Assembly: GCA_001724265.1 (NCBI GenBank)
Contig: MEDY01000099.1
Location: 1-64,000, forward strand
DNA length: 64,000 bases
Source: Rhizaria sp. SCN 62-66
Lineage: Eukaryota > Rhizaria, unplaced
Reading direction: 5' to 3'
The notes below the pieces were generated by a model, which worked only from the letters and a program-made list of their open reading frames with translations, ran no database searches and was not told where the DNA came from. The position numbers were made by a program, and so were the translations under genes. Shown here piece after piece: positions 21,013 to 32,581 of the stretch (positions within the stretch are counted from its first letter, which is position 1; every line of letters begins with the position of its first letter).

Positions 21013-24000
21013 ATGGATCAGCACGTCTCCGCCAGGCCCACGAGGACCCAGCGGCTTCTTGCGCTGGTTGCCAAGTATGTCCAGGCAAAGTACCCCACGG
21101 CAGTTGCGTCTGCTCCGCTCAGCTCTTCATTAGCTCCCACAGCGCCTGTCACAGTCCCCTTGCCCACCGACTCAGCAGCGCACCGCGACGCCGCCGTCGC
21201 CGTAGCAGAGCGCGCCTGGCTGCAGACCATCGCCCCCCAATCAGCCCCCGCGGCTTTTCCGCGCGCGTCTGACGTCACTCTTCCGTCTGCAGCCTCCGCG
21301 GCATCGCTGGCGGCAGGCGCAAGTTCATTGACAACAGCAACAGCAGTCTCCTCCTCGTCACCGCCACAGTTCTCACCGCCGCAGTTCTCACCGCCGCCAC
21401 CGCCGAGCGCCGAGCCCGCGCCGCTCTCCTCCGCGGCGCTGCTGCGCGACATGGCCGGCAGCGGCGTGCTTGACGCGCTATCCGCGATGCACACCGAGTG
21501 CGTGGCCGACATCGCGCCCACACTCGTGGCCGCCTGCGAACACAGGGTCGACGCTCTCATGCAGGCGCTCTTCCCCGGGATCACGCCTCCGCCGCCCACG
21601 ACCACGTGCCCCGTCTCCGCCGCGCTGGGCCCCGCCGCGGCCCCGCTGCCCGCCGACGTGGCCGCGTACTTGTCCGCGCACGTCGCGACCGCCAGCGCCA
21701 CAGCCGCCGCGGCCGCCGCGGCCGTGATCAGCGGCGACGCTGCGGTGGCCGGCTGGGACGGGGACTGGGCGCGCCTGCTTCCGCCCGTGCGGCTCGCGCT
21801 GGCGCACTATGACACGCCTGCCGTGCTGCCGCCGCCGTTGACGCTCTCAGCTGCCACTGCGATCGCGCTCGCTCTAGGCCCCCTCGAACCAAAGCGCTCG
21901 CGAGCGCTAGGGCAAGGACGCAAACGCACTGTGCCTGACCGTGACCATGATCGTGATCGTGGGCGTGATCGTGACCGTGACCGTGGGCGTGACCGTGGGC
22001 GCAGTCGTCGGAGTGGCCGGAGTCGAAGTAGTGACCGGAGCCGGAGCAGGGACAGGCGCAGTCGTGACCAAAGTCACAGTCTCAGTCCTCATCATCGATC
22101 TCTTAATGACTCGCGCCCGCTTTCTCGCTCTTAGCCGCATTGTCATCCTCACTCACGTCTACAGTCACGGTTACAGTCCGGCGCTCATTCACGCTCACGC
22201 TCTCGCTCTCACTCGCTGTCGCGATCGCGCTCCTGGTCACGCTCACGCTCACGCTCACCTTTGCGCCCACGGTCACGCTCACGCTCACCACCGCGCTCAC
22301 GCTCACGCTCACGCTCACCACCGCGCTCACGCTCACCACCGCGCTCACGCTCACCACGGTCGCGGCCACTCTCGCGGCCGCGGTCACGTTCGCCACCACG
22401 CCCACAATCACGCCCACGGTCACGTTCAAAGTCACGCTCATGGTCTCGCTCACGTTCTCAGTTGCGCTCCCCGCGCAGCGGCACAGCTTTTACCTCCGAC
22501 GATGACGCCAAACCTCGCGCGGAAGCTGCCGCAGATGCCTGCGCTGAATCTGCCGCTGAAGCTGACGCAGAAGCCGCCGCGGAGACTGCGGCGGAGGCAG
22601 AGAGTGTGCTCAAGTTCATGTCTCGTCTCTCAACGCTCTCCGCTGGCGAGCGCGCCGAGGTCTTCCGCGCGCACCCACACCTGGCGGCTTACCTTCCCGC
22701 CCCGGACACCCTCTCCACGCCCGCCGCGGCTCGCGCGCGTGTGTTTGCCGCACTCAACGCGCCCGCCGTCGCCGCTACGACCGCGCTGGCTCTCGCGCAA
22801 GCCGAATATGCCGCCGCACAGGCCGCCGTGGTCGCCGGGGCCGATCTGCGCACTGCGCGAGGCCGCGAGCGCGCGGCTGAGGCTGGCGCGAAGCTTCTCC
22901 TGCCACTGCTGCTCCCGCAAGCAACGGCCGCCACCTCGTCGCAGCAGACCGTTGCATCGATGTCCGAATCCGACACTGTCGCTGTCCCTGCACCCGTGAT
23001 GACTGATGCGAGTCGTCGTACCGATACGGACCGTGACCGTGAGGCTCTGGCAGCGGACTTCTCTGCAGCGCTGGCGCGGGCACTAGGCGCGTGTCCTGCG
23101 CTCCTGCCCGCGACGCCCGCCGCCGCCGCCACTGCAGGCGCGCTGTCCGCGGCCTGCGACCGCTGGCAAGCCGTGTTGTCAGTGCTGCGCTGTGCCCACA
23201 GCCGCGCGCGCGCCGCCGCAGAGCAGTGGGAAAACGAGGACGCCGTTACTGCCGCCGCCGCCGCTGCTCACGCTGACCGTGACCGTGAACGCTACAGCTC
23301 CTCAGCGCCCGAATCAACTCTCTCGCCTACTGGAACGCAAACGCAAACGATTACGCAGATGCAGACTCTGGCGCCTGCGGTGTCGTTGGCGCAATTCCGT
23401 CCCCGTTACCCGCCCGCGCCCGGCGCCGTGTTGTGCGTGTGCGGCGGCGCGTGCGACAGTCTGCTGCAAGGGCTGTTGCCGACGTACCTCGGCGGCGGCG
23501 TGTTCGCGCCGGGCCGCGCGGACCCGTACACGCACGCCCACGCGTTCGGTACGCGTGGGTCCGTGTGGTCCGCCGCCGCAGACGCCGCAGCAGACGTGCG
23601 CGCAGTGCCGCCACCGCCGCTAATCACTGCCGCCGCCGCTGCAGTGGCCACGGTCACGTCCCCAATGGCCGGCGCGGCGACGGCAGCGGCGGCGGAGTCG
23701 GCCGGACTGGTTGGCGACGGCGGGGGCGACGAAGTGTGGCGGCGCGAACAGATGTGGCAGCAACAGAACCGGAAGAAGCTCGAGATGATGCGCTATGGGA
23801 TGAAGAAGAGCGAGGTTGAAGAGAGTGTTGTCTATAAGTCTATCGGAACCTGGGGCCGGCTGCCGACTGCGCGGCCTACTGCGCCCGCTACGACTGCGGT
23901 CGCACCAGCCGGGGCGCCGGCGGCGGCGCCAGTGAGGCCGGGACGCATTCCACTCCGCAGCAAACCGGCGACGTTTAGTAGCACTACGCTGGGGGTTCCG

Positions 24001-24066
24001 GCGCCGATTTCGAGCAACGAGAGCCAGACGCAGAGCCAGACGCAGAATCAGGGCCAAACCAAGTGA
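21013..24066 (+). CDS. RS-rich protein with one in-frame TAG
   Basis: From ATG 21013 the frame runs 1,017 codons to TGA at 24064, broken only by TAG at 22132. If the TAG is a true stop, the product is 373 residues. Residues 1-300 are Ala/Pro/Ser-rich with some folded-looking helices. About 300-500 form an RS/RD domain (DRDRDRG, SRSRSPPRS) that spans the TAG without any change of character. The second half is Ala-rich helix and ends with a charged conserved-looking block around residues 905-955 (WQQQNRKKLEMMRYG). RS domains are typical of splicing regulators and are substrates of LAMMER kinases, one of which is encoded 12 kb away; this link is an inference. No RRM or other named domain is visible. 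The first in-frame ATG after the TAG is near 22618, well inside the sequence, so a separate downstream gene is unlikely. Confidence 0.75.
22132..22134 (+). other. In-frame TAG inside the RS domain
   Basis: The codon lies between RPLSRS and PHCHPHSR, and both flanks are RS-type sequence in the same frame. The bases before it (pyrimidine-rich, TTAATGAC, then CTCTTAG) look like an intron 3' end. However, an intron ending here and keeping the frame would need its GT at the first position of a codon. The only such codon in the RS domain gives the poor donor ACT|GTGCCT. Confidence 0.7.
22186..22460 (+). repeat. CGCTCA hexamer repeats coding for Arg-Ser
   Basis: Degenerate tandem CGCTCA/CACGCT units encode RSRS and RSPPRS runs. 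The repeat is in-frame coding sequence just after the TAG codon. Confidence 0.8.
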
Positions 24067-24706
24067 TGTTTATTTGCGGGCATTGTTAACATGTTTCAAG
24101 TCAAAAAGACGCAGATTCTTTAATATCTTATTGTGGGTGTAATAAGTGGAATAAGACTATATGTTTTATATTTAATTACACTCTTTTATTTCGATCACTA
24201 TGTTACTATAGCACGCTTACTTAGCGCATTAGACTGATTTACACAGCGTTACATTGTCTCAAATCGTCTAATGTGTTGAGAATACACTAGTATTATCAAT
24301 ATTCCAGTCAGAATATTCAGGTTATAATTTACTTTTTTATTATTCATATGTTATGTCGTTGTTTTGAATCAATATGACTTTATTTCAAGTTGCTTCATAA
24401 CAAAATGACCCAATTTGTGCCCGTCCTGCGGATCTGAAGACAAAGTGGAGAGCAGAAGGCAGGTAGAGCAGGAAAAACGACCACATTAGTAGACGCATAG
24501 GATCCGACTAGTAGTCACATGCGACTATTTATGAAAACTTTGATGTTATTTGTATTGAATTCCTTATTACAAGCTTACAAAACTTTGACTGTCGTGTATT
24601 GTGCTCTATCATATTCCTCCTTAGAGAGTAACCGTTGCTCAGTCTTCCTTGACATCATTGAACAAGCAAGAGCGACACACACAGCCCTCACCAGACCCAC
24701 GCCGCG
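24067..24706. other. Intergenic interval between two plus-strand genes
   Basis: This 640-base AT-rich stretch should carry the 3' end of the RS-rich gene and the promoter of the next gene. No canonical AATAAA hexamer was noticed close to the first stop codon. I see no RNA gene, repeat or small protein in it. Confidence 0.6.
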
Positions 24707-27700
24707 ATGAACCAAAACTCCCGCGGGGGTGCGTCTTACGGACGCGGTGGCGGCAACAGCTTACAGTCTGGTAATGCGCCTGGAGGCTACGCCAACCTGG
24801 CCGTGTCCAAATTCGCCAAAACGCGCGCTGCAGCCTCCGACGCCTCCCCCGCAAGCACTGTACTCCCCGTCTCCGGCCCTGCCAGCGCTTTGCTGCGCGG
24901 CAACGTTTCACGCTACATCCGCAACGACAAAATGTCCCTCGCGCACGCAGCCGTCACGATCCCACTGACTGCGCCCGCGTCGATGGAGACCCCCCACGCG
25001 TTACCTGCCGCGACCCGCGACGCGGCGTACCGCGAGTTCCTCGTCCGCTACGCGCAGCGCCTGGGCGTCACGCCCACGGACGCGCTGCTCAAGGACCTGG
25101 CGCGGCACGTGCGCCGCGACCAGCTTGCTGTAGTGCCGCTGTGGCGCGCGCATGGCTACAAGCGTGACGAAGTTATAGTCGCTCCGCTCGAGCTCGCTGA
25201 CCGGTCACACGCCGCCGCCGCAGCGGCCGCCGCAGCCGCAGCAGCAGCTGCAGCCGCCGCGGCCGCTGCGGAAGAGGCCGCGATTGGCGACATGGGCGTC
25301 TCAATCCTCAACGCAGGCAGCGGCAGCGGGGGCCACAACAACAACAACAGCGGCGGCGGCAGCGGTGTTCCCTTAGGCCCGCCCTCTGCCAACACTATCT
25401 ACGCGCCTTCTTCCTCTTCGTCATCCTCATCGTCCTCCTCTTTGGCCGGCACCGCGACATCGGGCATCGCTGCTGGCGCGGGCGCGGGTTCGGGCTCTCT
25501 CGCCGCCGCCGCCGCGCCGCTGGCCCCGCTCCCTCGCGGCGCCGCCGTCGCGCACGAAACGCGCACCGCGCTTGCACTGCGTGTCGCGCGCGCCGAGCGG
25601 GACGCCTTCGTGGCCGCCGCGCCCGCCGCCGCCACAGCAGCCTCCGCAGCGCCCTCCGCGGCCGCCGTCGCCGCCGCCGCGGGCCCGCTCCCTGGCGCCG
25701 GCGCGGGCCGCCTGCTGAACCAAACTCAGGCCGCGCGCCGCGCCGGCCGCCGCGCGCGGGCCGCGGTCGGGGGAAGTGCCGCTGGCGCCGCCGCCGCGCC
25801 GCTGTTTCCACTGCCTGTGTTGGCGGCGCACGCGCGCGCGATGGCCCCGGAGTTCCCTCGCCCCCCTAGCGCAGACCGCGACCGTGACAGTGAGCATGAC
25901 CGTGGGCTTGATCGCTTCAGTAGCCACCATAGGAGCGAGCGCGACCGTGACCGTGAGCGCGCAAGTGACCGTGAGCGCGCAAGTGACCGTGAGCGCAGAG
26001 GCTCTGCCGCCCGGCGCACCTCGCTACCGCGGCCGCAGTCGCCAGACTCGCCCACCTCAACCTCGGCCGCCGGCTCCTCCCTCCACAGCGGCAGTGCCAG
26101 TTTTGGCGACGTCATCGCTCCCGCGACGGGCGTGGCGTACCCGCCGTTTCTGCTCCCGCCTGCGCCCGGCGCCACGGGACTCGACCCCCTCGCGTCGCTG
26201 CTCGCCGCGCGCAACGCGCCGCCCTCCGGCGCCGCCGCGGCCGCCGCAGCCGCAGCCGCGATTGCAGCCAGCGCGGGCGGCGCCGCCGCCGCCGGGGTCG
26301 GACTGGGCGCGGGCGCGGGCGGCGGCGCGGGGATGCTGTCGACGGCAGCCGCCAATGCGGTCGGCTACGGCATGGACGCCAACGTCGCCGTGCTGCAGTC
26401 GGCCGCCGCCGCGCGATACCGGCCCCAGCAGCAGCAGCTTCAACAGCTTCAGCAGCAGCAGCAGCAGCAGGGCAGCGGCGTGCAGCCGCAGCATTACACA
26501 GCCGCCGGCGGGAACAACAGCAATAGTGGTGCTGAAGTGCGCCGACTGGCCATTGCACGCTCTGTGGCCGCGCAAAAGGCCGCCCAGGACGCGCGCGCAG
26601 GCCCGCTGACTGCGGCGGCGGCGTGGGGCGACGAGAGCGCGCTCCTGGCCGCCGCAGACGGCGCCGGCGCGCGCGCGCCCTCGTTCACAGCGCAGCACGC
26701 CGGCGGCGGCATGCAGTCCCCACAACAGAGGTAGTCGGGACAGTCGGGGCTGGCCGCGAGCGCGGCGGCGAGCGCGGCCCTGGCGCCGCTGGCCATCACG
26801 CTGACGACCGCGCAGCAGCTGGAGCGCCAGCAGCAGGCGCGGCTGCAGCTGCAGCAGCAGCAGCAAGCACAGCTCCAGCTGCAACAGCAGCTCAAGTTCG
26901 GCCCCGGGCGCTCCGCCGCCGCAGCCGCAGCCGCCGCGGCCGCGGGCACGGCGAACGCGCTCGACGCGGCCGCCGCCGCTGAGGCCGCCGCGGCCGCGGG
27001 CGGGAGCGGGCTTACGGCTGCAATCCTCTCGCTCCCACGGCCCTCCGCCGCCGGTCTGCGCCTGCTGACCGGGCTCAACGCGAGCCTGGACGCGGCGCGC
27101 GGCGCGGCGGACGCGGTGCAGCTGGTGACCGTCTGGCGCAAGCGCGAGCGCGAGGAGCGCAAGAAGCGCGAAATCGCCGAGCTCGAGGCGTTGCGCGCGC
27201 GCAGGCAGGCCAAGGTCTCCGCGGCGGCCGCGGCGGCGGCGACAGCCAGCGCGGCCGCAGCCAGAGAAGGCACCGACACCTGGACCAGCCGCTCCTCAGC
27301 CACGTCCTCCTCTTCTGCTGCGGCCGCTGCGGCTGCTGCGGCGGCGGCGGCACAGGCGGCGCGCGAGGAAGCCGAGGAAGAGGCCGCGTATCACCGCGCG
27401 GGCCTTGCGCTGCTGCAGCTTATCAACCGCACAGAGGAAGATGACGACGCTGACGAGGCCGCCGCCGCCGCAGCCGCAGCAGCCGTCGCGGCCGCGGGCG
27501 GCGCGACGCCCGGTGCGGGGCTCGGGCTTGCGCTGGCGCCCGTAATCGAGGACGGTGGCGGCGTTCTGGGGCTTGCAGCACAGATCGCAGCCGCGGACGC
27601 GCGCTCAGCCGCAGATGCTGCCGCAGCCGCCGCAGCCGCTCAGCCCTACATTAGCCGCCGCACGACCGCGCCCGCCGGCGCCGCGCTGGCTCCCAACGTG

Positions 27701-30700
27701 TCCCCGCGGCGCTCCGGCGGCGCGGCGGCCTCCGCGGCGGCCACTGGGGCGGCTGCAGCGACCGCGGCGGCGGCGACGCCCGCGTCTGTGGCTTTCGCCG
27801 CGGCGGCCTCCGCGAGCGCGGCGGCGGCGCTGACTACGGCGGCCGTATCGTTTGACCAGACCGCGTGGTATGCTGCAGTCGCGCTTACCTCGGTCGGGCT
27901 CGGCCAGGGCTCCGCGCTGGCGTCAGGTGCGCCTGCGCCGGGCACCGACGCCGCTGCTGCCGCGGCTGCGGGCGCGGGCATCGACGCCGTTGACTCTGCC
28001 GTAGCGCCCATCACCGCTCCGAGCCTGTCCGGGAGGGCGCGCTCCGGCAGCGACGCCACTCCGCATGGCCACGGCTACGGCCATGGGCACAGTCGCGCGC
28101 AGTCGCAGTCTGCGCGCGGTTCGGCCTCTCTGGAATCCAGCGAGGCCGGCAATGATGTCGAGGCGGGCTCGCGCGCGGCCGAGCGCCAGCGCCTGTCGTC
28201 GCTGCTGTTGGCGCTGCCCATGGCGCTCAACCCCGCTGCCACCGCCGCGCGCGCCGCCGCCGCTGCCGCCGTGGGGCCTGCCGGTCACAGCGCGGGCTCC
28301 GACTCCGACGCCGACGCCGACACGGGCGACGACGGCGACGACGACGCGGCTGCGGACGGTGCGCTGTCGGCCCGTGGCGGAGAGCAGTCGCAGGCGCAGG
28401 GCCAGGCGCTGCGCACGAAGCAGCTCGCCGCACGCGTGCACAACGTCGCGCGCGCCGTCTTCGGACCCGCGGGCAGACACGGCGCGCACAACGAGCAGCA
28501 GCTGCATCAGCAGCAGCAGCACCCCGCATCCCCTGACTTCGCTTCAACCCCCGTATCCGCAGGTGGCGCCGAGGGCTCGGTCTCTTCGGCTGTCTCCGCG
28601 GCCGCAGCTGCAGCGCTGGCTACCGCGGCGGCCGCAGAGCGCCAAGCGCGCGCGCGCGGCAAGGCCCGCGAAGCGCGTCGGCGCGTGCGGCACGGCTTCC
28701 GCAAGAACAAGCTGTTTCACCCCGAGGAGTTCAACGGCCCGCGCTACGGCGGCGTCGTGTTCCCGTCCTCTAACAACGGCGCCCAAGGCGGCGCGGTGAC
28801 GGGCCGCGGCCGGGGTCAGATCGACGGCAAGAGCAAGGGCGACGGCAATGCCGACGGCGGCGACGGCGACGGCGCGCACACGCTGCACAGCCTGGTCAAG
28901 GCCGACGCTGTGGGCGTTGACAGCGACGATAGCGAGTACTGGTACGAGCCCTACGAGCTGCACAAGCGCGTTGTCGACGAAAAGAGCGATGACGATGACG
29001 ACGACGCAGCCGCCGCCGCGGCCGCCGCAGCCGCCGCAGCCTCCACCTCCGGCGCTGGCGCAAGCGCAGGCAGCGGCTCTGGAGCCACGTCCGCAGGCTC
29101 TGACGCTCCTGGCACTGCAGCGGACGCGGACCGCGCTGCCACTGGCTCCGCGGCAAGCGGCAACCCCGCAGCGGCCCCCAACACGAGCGGCGGCGGCAGC
29201 AGCGTGAACGTGGACGAGTACGGCGAACGCAAACTGCACACGCCGCACCCGTCGTTCGCGTTCCCGCGCACGGGCGCGGCGCACTCGTTCCTGCGCCTGT
29301 CGCCCTCGCGCATGGTGCTGCTGGGGCTCGACCGCGGCTGGTCCGGCTACACGGCACTGTCTTTCCGCGCGTTCACGCACGCAGAGACGCACGCGATCAA
29401 CGCGCCGAAGCTCATCGCGCAGATCCGCACGCCATTGTCGCTACCGCCGCGCCTGGTGCCGACGCTGCACCGGCTCTTCCTGCTGTCCTTCCCGTCTGAC
29501 GTGTTCCGCAACCACTACGGCAAGCCCGACATGGATGCCGTGGCCGCCGTGGTGCTGTCCGAGCCCGCCGTGCGGCTCACTGAGCTCACCGCGCATTATC
29601 TCTACCACTCTATCTTCCCCGCGCCCGCCACCGCGACCGCGACGACACTCAGCACCGTGGGGCTGCCAGAGGGCTTTGTGGCCGGCGGCGCGCTGTCGGC
29701 GGCGCAGCAGCAGGACCTGGCGCTCGCCATCGTGCTGCTGCACCGGGAGATCGACCGCGCCCTGCGCGGTTCACGCGCGCGCGCGTACTCACTGCTACTC
29801 GCGCCGCTGCTGCTGGACTGCGTCGAGGCCGTCGTGCTGGCAGTATTCCGCACGAAGTTCTCCGAGTGGTTCCTCTCAGAGATGGCTGAGCCCACCGAGC
29901 GTCTCGTCGCCACTGCAGTCAACAGGCTCATGGGCATGGAGGCCGCGCTGCCGCCGGTGACCGCCACCTCCGCCGCGGCCGCGGGCCCTGCCGACGCAGT
30001 TGCGAACGCGACGAGTCACAGCTATCACTCGACCGGCTTGCTCGCCACGCACCACGGCGGCGGCAACGGCGAGCGGATTGCGCACATGCGCCCGCTCCCG
30101 TCCTCCGTGCCGTCTTCCTTCGCGGCTGCCGCGGTGGCGGGCACTGCCGCAGCGGCGTCACTGTCAGCGCACGCGACCGCGCCGCCGCCGTCGTTTGCGT
30201 CCCCGCTGCTGCTGGCCGACGTGCACTTCATCCGCCGTCTCACGGGTCTCGCTTTCCCGCGCGGCGCGTCCTCGCTTGCGGCCCCGCGCCGCACGCTCAC
30301 GCACGACCCCGCGGCCAACACTACCGCGACTGTGTTTAACGCCGCAACTGGGGGCGCTGGTGCTGACACTGCGGACAACACGATGCAGCTACACATGCAG
30401 ATGCGCTCCGCAGCGCCGTTACCGCCCACCGTCGCCTCCGCCGTGCGCGGATGGGGCAGCGCTGCATTGGCACCAGCATCCTCTGCATCGGCGTCAGCCT
30501 CAGCTTCAGCCTCAGCCTCAGCATCGTCGTTTCCCGCGACAGCGCGGCTATTCGACGCGAGTGTCGCGTGCGTGGACCCTATCTCGCTGCCGCCGCTGGT
30601 GCACGCCGTCGTCGCGCGCACTGCGGCCGCCTTCGCGCTGCTCGCGCCCGTCGCCACGGGACTGCGCGGCGTCGAGGCGCGCCGGTTGCTCTCAGGCCCC

Positions 30701-32581
30701 TACGTCGGCCAGCAACAGCCCGGCCGCGCTGTCGTGCTCGCACGCGCCGCCGCAGCCCGGAACGGCGGCGGTGACTCTGACGCTGAGGCGGTTGCCGGCG
30801 TCAGTCCTGCGGCCGCCGCTGCGGCGCTGGGCGTGCTCGCGTCTGTGGGCGTCGAGCCAGAGCAAGTACCCACGGTCGCGCGTGCGCGTGGCTGGAACGA
30901 GATTCTGCTCGCGCTCGCGGGCCGGGCCGCGGCTGAGGACATGGTCGTGCCTGTCTGGCTTCAGTACCAGGCTCAGGCGCAGGCGCAGTCTCAAGCTCAG
31001 GCACAGATGCAGCTGAACGAAGCCGCCAAAGCACGCACGAACGGCCGGCCCGCAGCTGGCTTTGGCGGCATGCGCGCTGAGATCATCCCTGCACACGCAC
31101 AGACCACGCAGCACTCGCACGCCATCCCCGTTGCTGCACCTGCTGCTTCAACTGCTACCCCTCGCATACTTAATGCGGCGCTCTCCGCGCCTTCGTCTTC
31201 GAAGCCGCCCTCCGGCTCTGGAGCCGCTGCAACGACCGGCGCCAGTGCTGCGACTGCGCGCCCGTCACGCCTTGCGACTTTGTCTCTGCTCCCGGCCTCC
31301 GCGCCTGGTGCTGCTGCGGCGCCCACGCTGCGCGATTTTAACAGCGGCCCCTCAGCTGCCACTGCGAATGTACGTGTGCCTGTGGGCGTCTTTGTCTTCG
31401 CTGGCGGCGCTGTCACGCCAGCTGTCGTTGCAGCTTCTGACGCATCGGCGCGCGCGCTCGTAGGCTCTGACCACGGACTCGAGCATTCGCAGAACCAGAG
31501 TCAGAGTCAGCTGTGGTGCCTCAGCACGATGTCCTCAGTGCCCAGCGCACTGCGCCGCGAGCCAGCGCCCGTGCTCTCACGCGCCACCACCGCGGCCGAG
31601 CCCGGCGCGCGCCCCGTGAGCTCAATGACGTCGCCGCTCGTCGCGGCCGCCGCGGCGTCGCTTGCCGCCTCCGCAGCAGGCATTGCGCGACCGACGTACA
31701 CGCGCACTCAGACGTTTGTGCCGGCCTCGTTTGACTCTCACGCAGCGGCGGCTCAGGAGACGCAGCAGCTCACGTCTGCGCCGCTGCTGCCGTTGACTGG
31801 CATCGTGTTCACGTCTCCAGAGCACCAACGTGGCGGCGCTTTTTCCGACGCACAGCCCAGCCCCAGCTCGCCCGCGCGCGTGCGCTCGCGGCCGTCATCG
31901 TCGTCGCTGACGTCGATGACGCAGTCCCAGTCCCTGGCGGCACCGCTGACGCAGGCTATCTGGCGCGGCGTTGGCGCGGGCTCGTCTACCACGACTGTAT
32001 CCGCAGCCGAGGCAGGTTTTGTGCCCTCTGCCGCGCTGTATCTGGACACGGTGAAGGCGAGCGCGCAAACGATCTCGCGCGACGCCGCCGCCGTGCTCGC
32101 CGCGGCCGCAGCCACCGACGCAGTCGCCTGCGCGCACAACGCAGCCGCGGCCGCCAACGCACTCCTGGCCAGTCCCGGCGCGGCGGCGACGCCCGCGGGC
32201 GGCAGCCCCGGTAGCCGCGACGCGGCCCGGCTTGCGCTCACCGCGCCCCGGCTCGGTGTCTGGACCGGGGGACTCAGCTCCACAGCGAGCGCGTCCACCA
32301 CGAGTCCTGCGAAGAGCAGAGGCCACGACCTATCGGGCACCGGCGCAGTCGCTGGCGCTGCGGTGTCCGGCACGGGCCAGCCTCTGAGAGCGCTTGCAGC
32401 CGAGATTGCGGTGCCGCTGGTGTACCAAGACCGCATGGCGACGGTGTCGTCAGCCGTGGGCGCTGGGCGTGGTGGCAAGGGCGTGGGCGGGACGCGTGCG
32501 CCGATGCAGACTTCGGTCGCGTTCCAGTACACGCAGCGCTATGTGCTTGACCAAGGAAGCAAGGATGACGACAAGAAGTGA
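24707..32581 (+). CDS. 2,624-codon low-complexity protein with one in-frame TAG
   Basis: The frame from ATG 24707 to TGA at 32579 is open apart from TAG at 26732. If that TAG stops translation the product is 675 residues. The N-terminus is Gly-rich; residues 98-165 look folded (AAYREFLVRYAQRLG). Then come a 20-Ala run (25211), RD/RE repeats (25876-26003), and, after the TAG, Gln-rich and charged helical stretches. A second folded-looking island lies at about residues 1504-1750 (29215-29960), with SRMVLLGLDRGWSGYTALSF and regularly spaced hydrophobics; the rest is Ala/Ser/Pro-rich. I do not recognise any family. There is no start codon close behind the TAG, and codon use is the same on both sides, so it reads as one gene. 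A scaffold or chromatin/RNA-associated role would be a guess. Confidence 0.7.
25211..25270 (+). repeat. Poly-alanine coding run (20 codons)
   Basis: Twenty consecutive Ala codons of mixed GCC, GCA, GCG and GCT form. The mixed codons mean it is not a pure triplet expansion. Confidence 0.85.
26732..26734 (+). other. In-frame TAG in GC-rich coding sequence
   Basis: The codon sits between QSPQQR and SGQSGLAAS. Both sides are GC-rich, Ala/Gln-rich and in the same frame. There is no AT-rich stretch, no pyrimidine tract and no GTACG donor nearby, so an intron is unlikely. A single change of T to C would make it a Gln codon. Confidence 0.75.

Noticed and set aside
21931-22134. Intron removing the TAG at 22132
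   Set aside because: The acceptor looks fair, but the only frame-keeping donor is ACT|GTGCCT, and the removed DNA would be typical RS-coding sequence. Not fully excluded.
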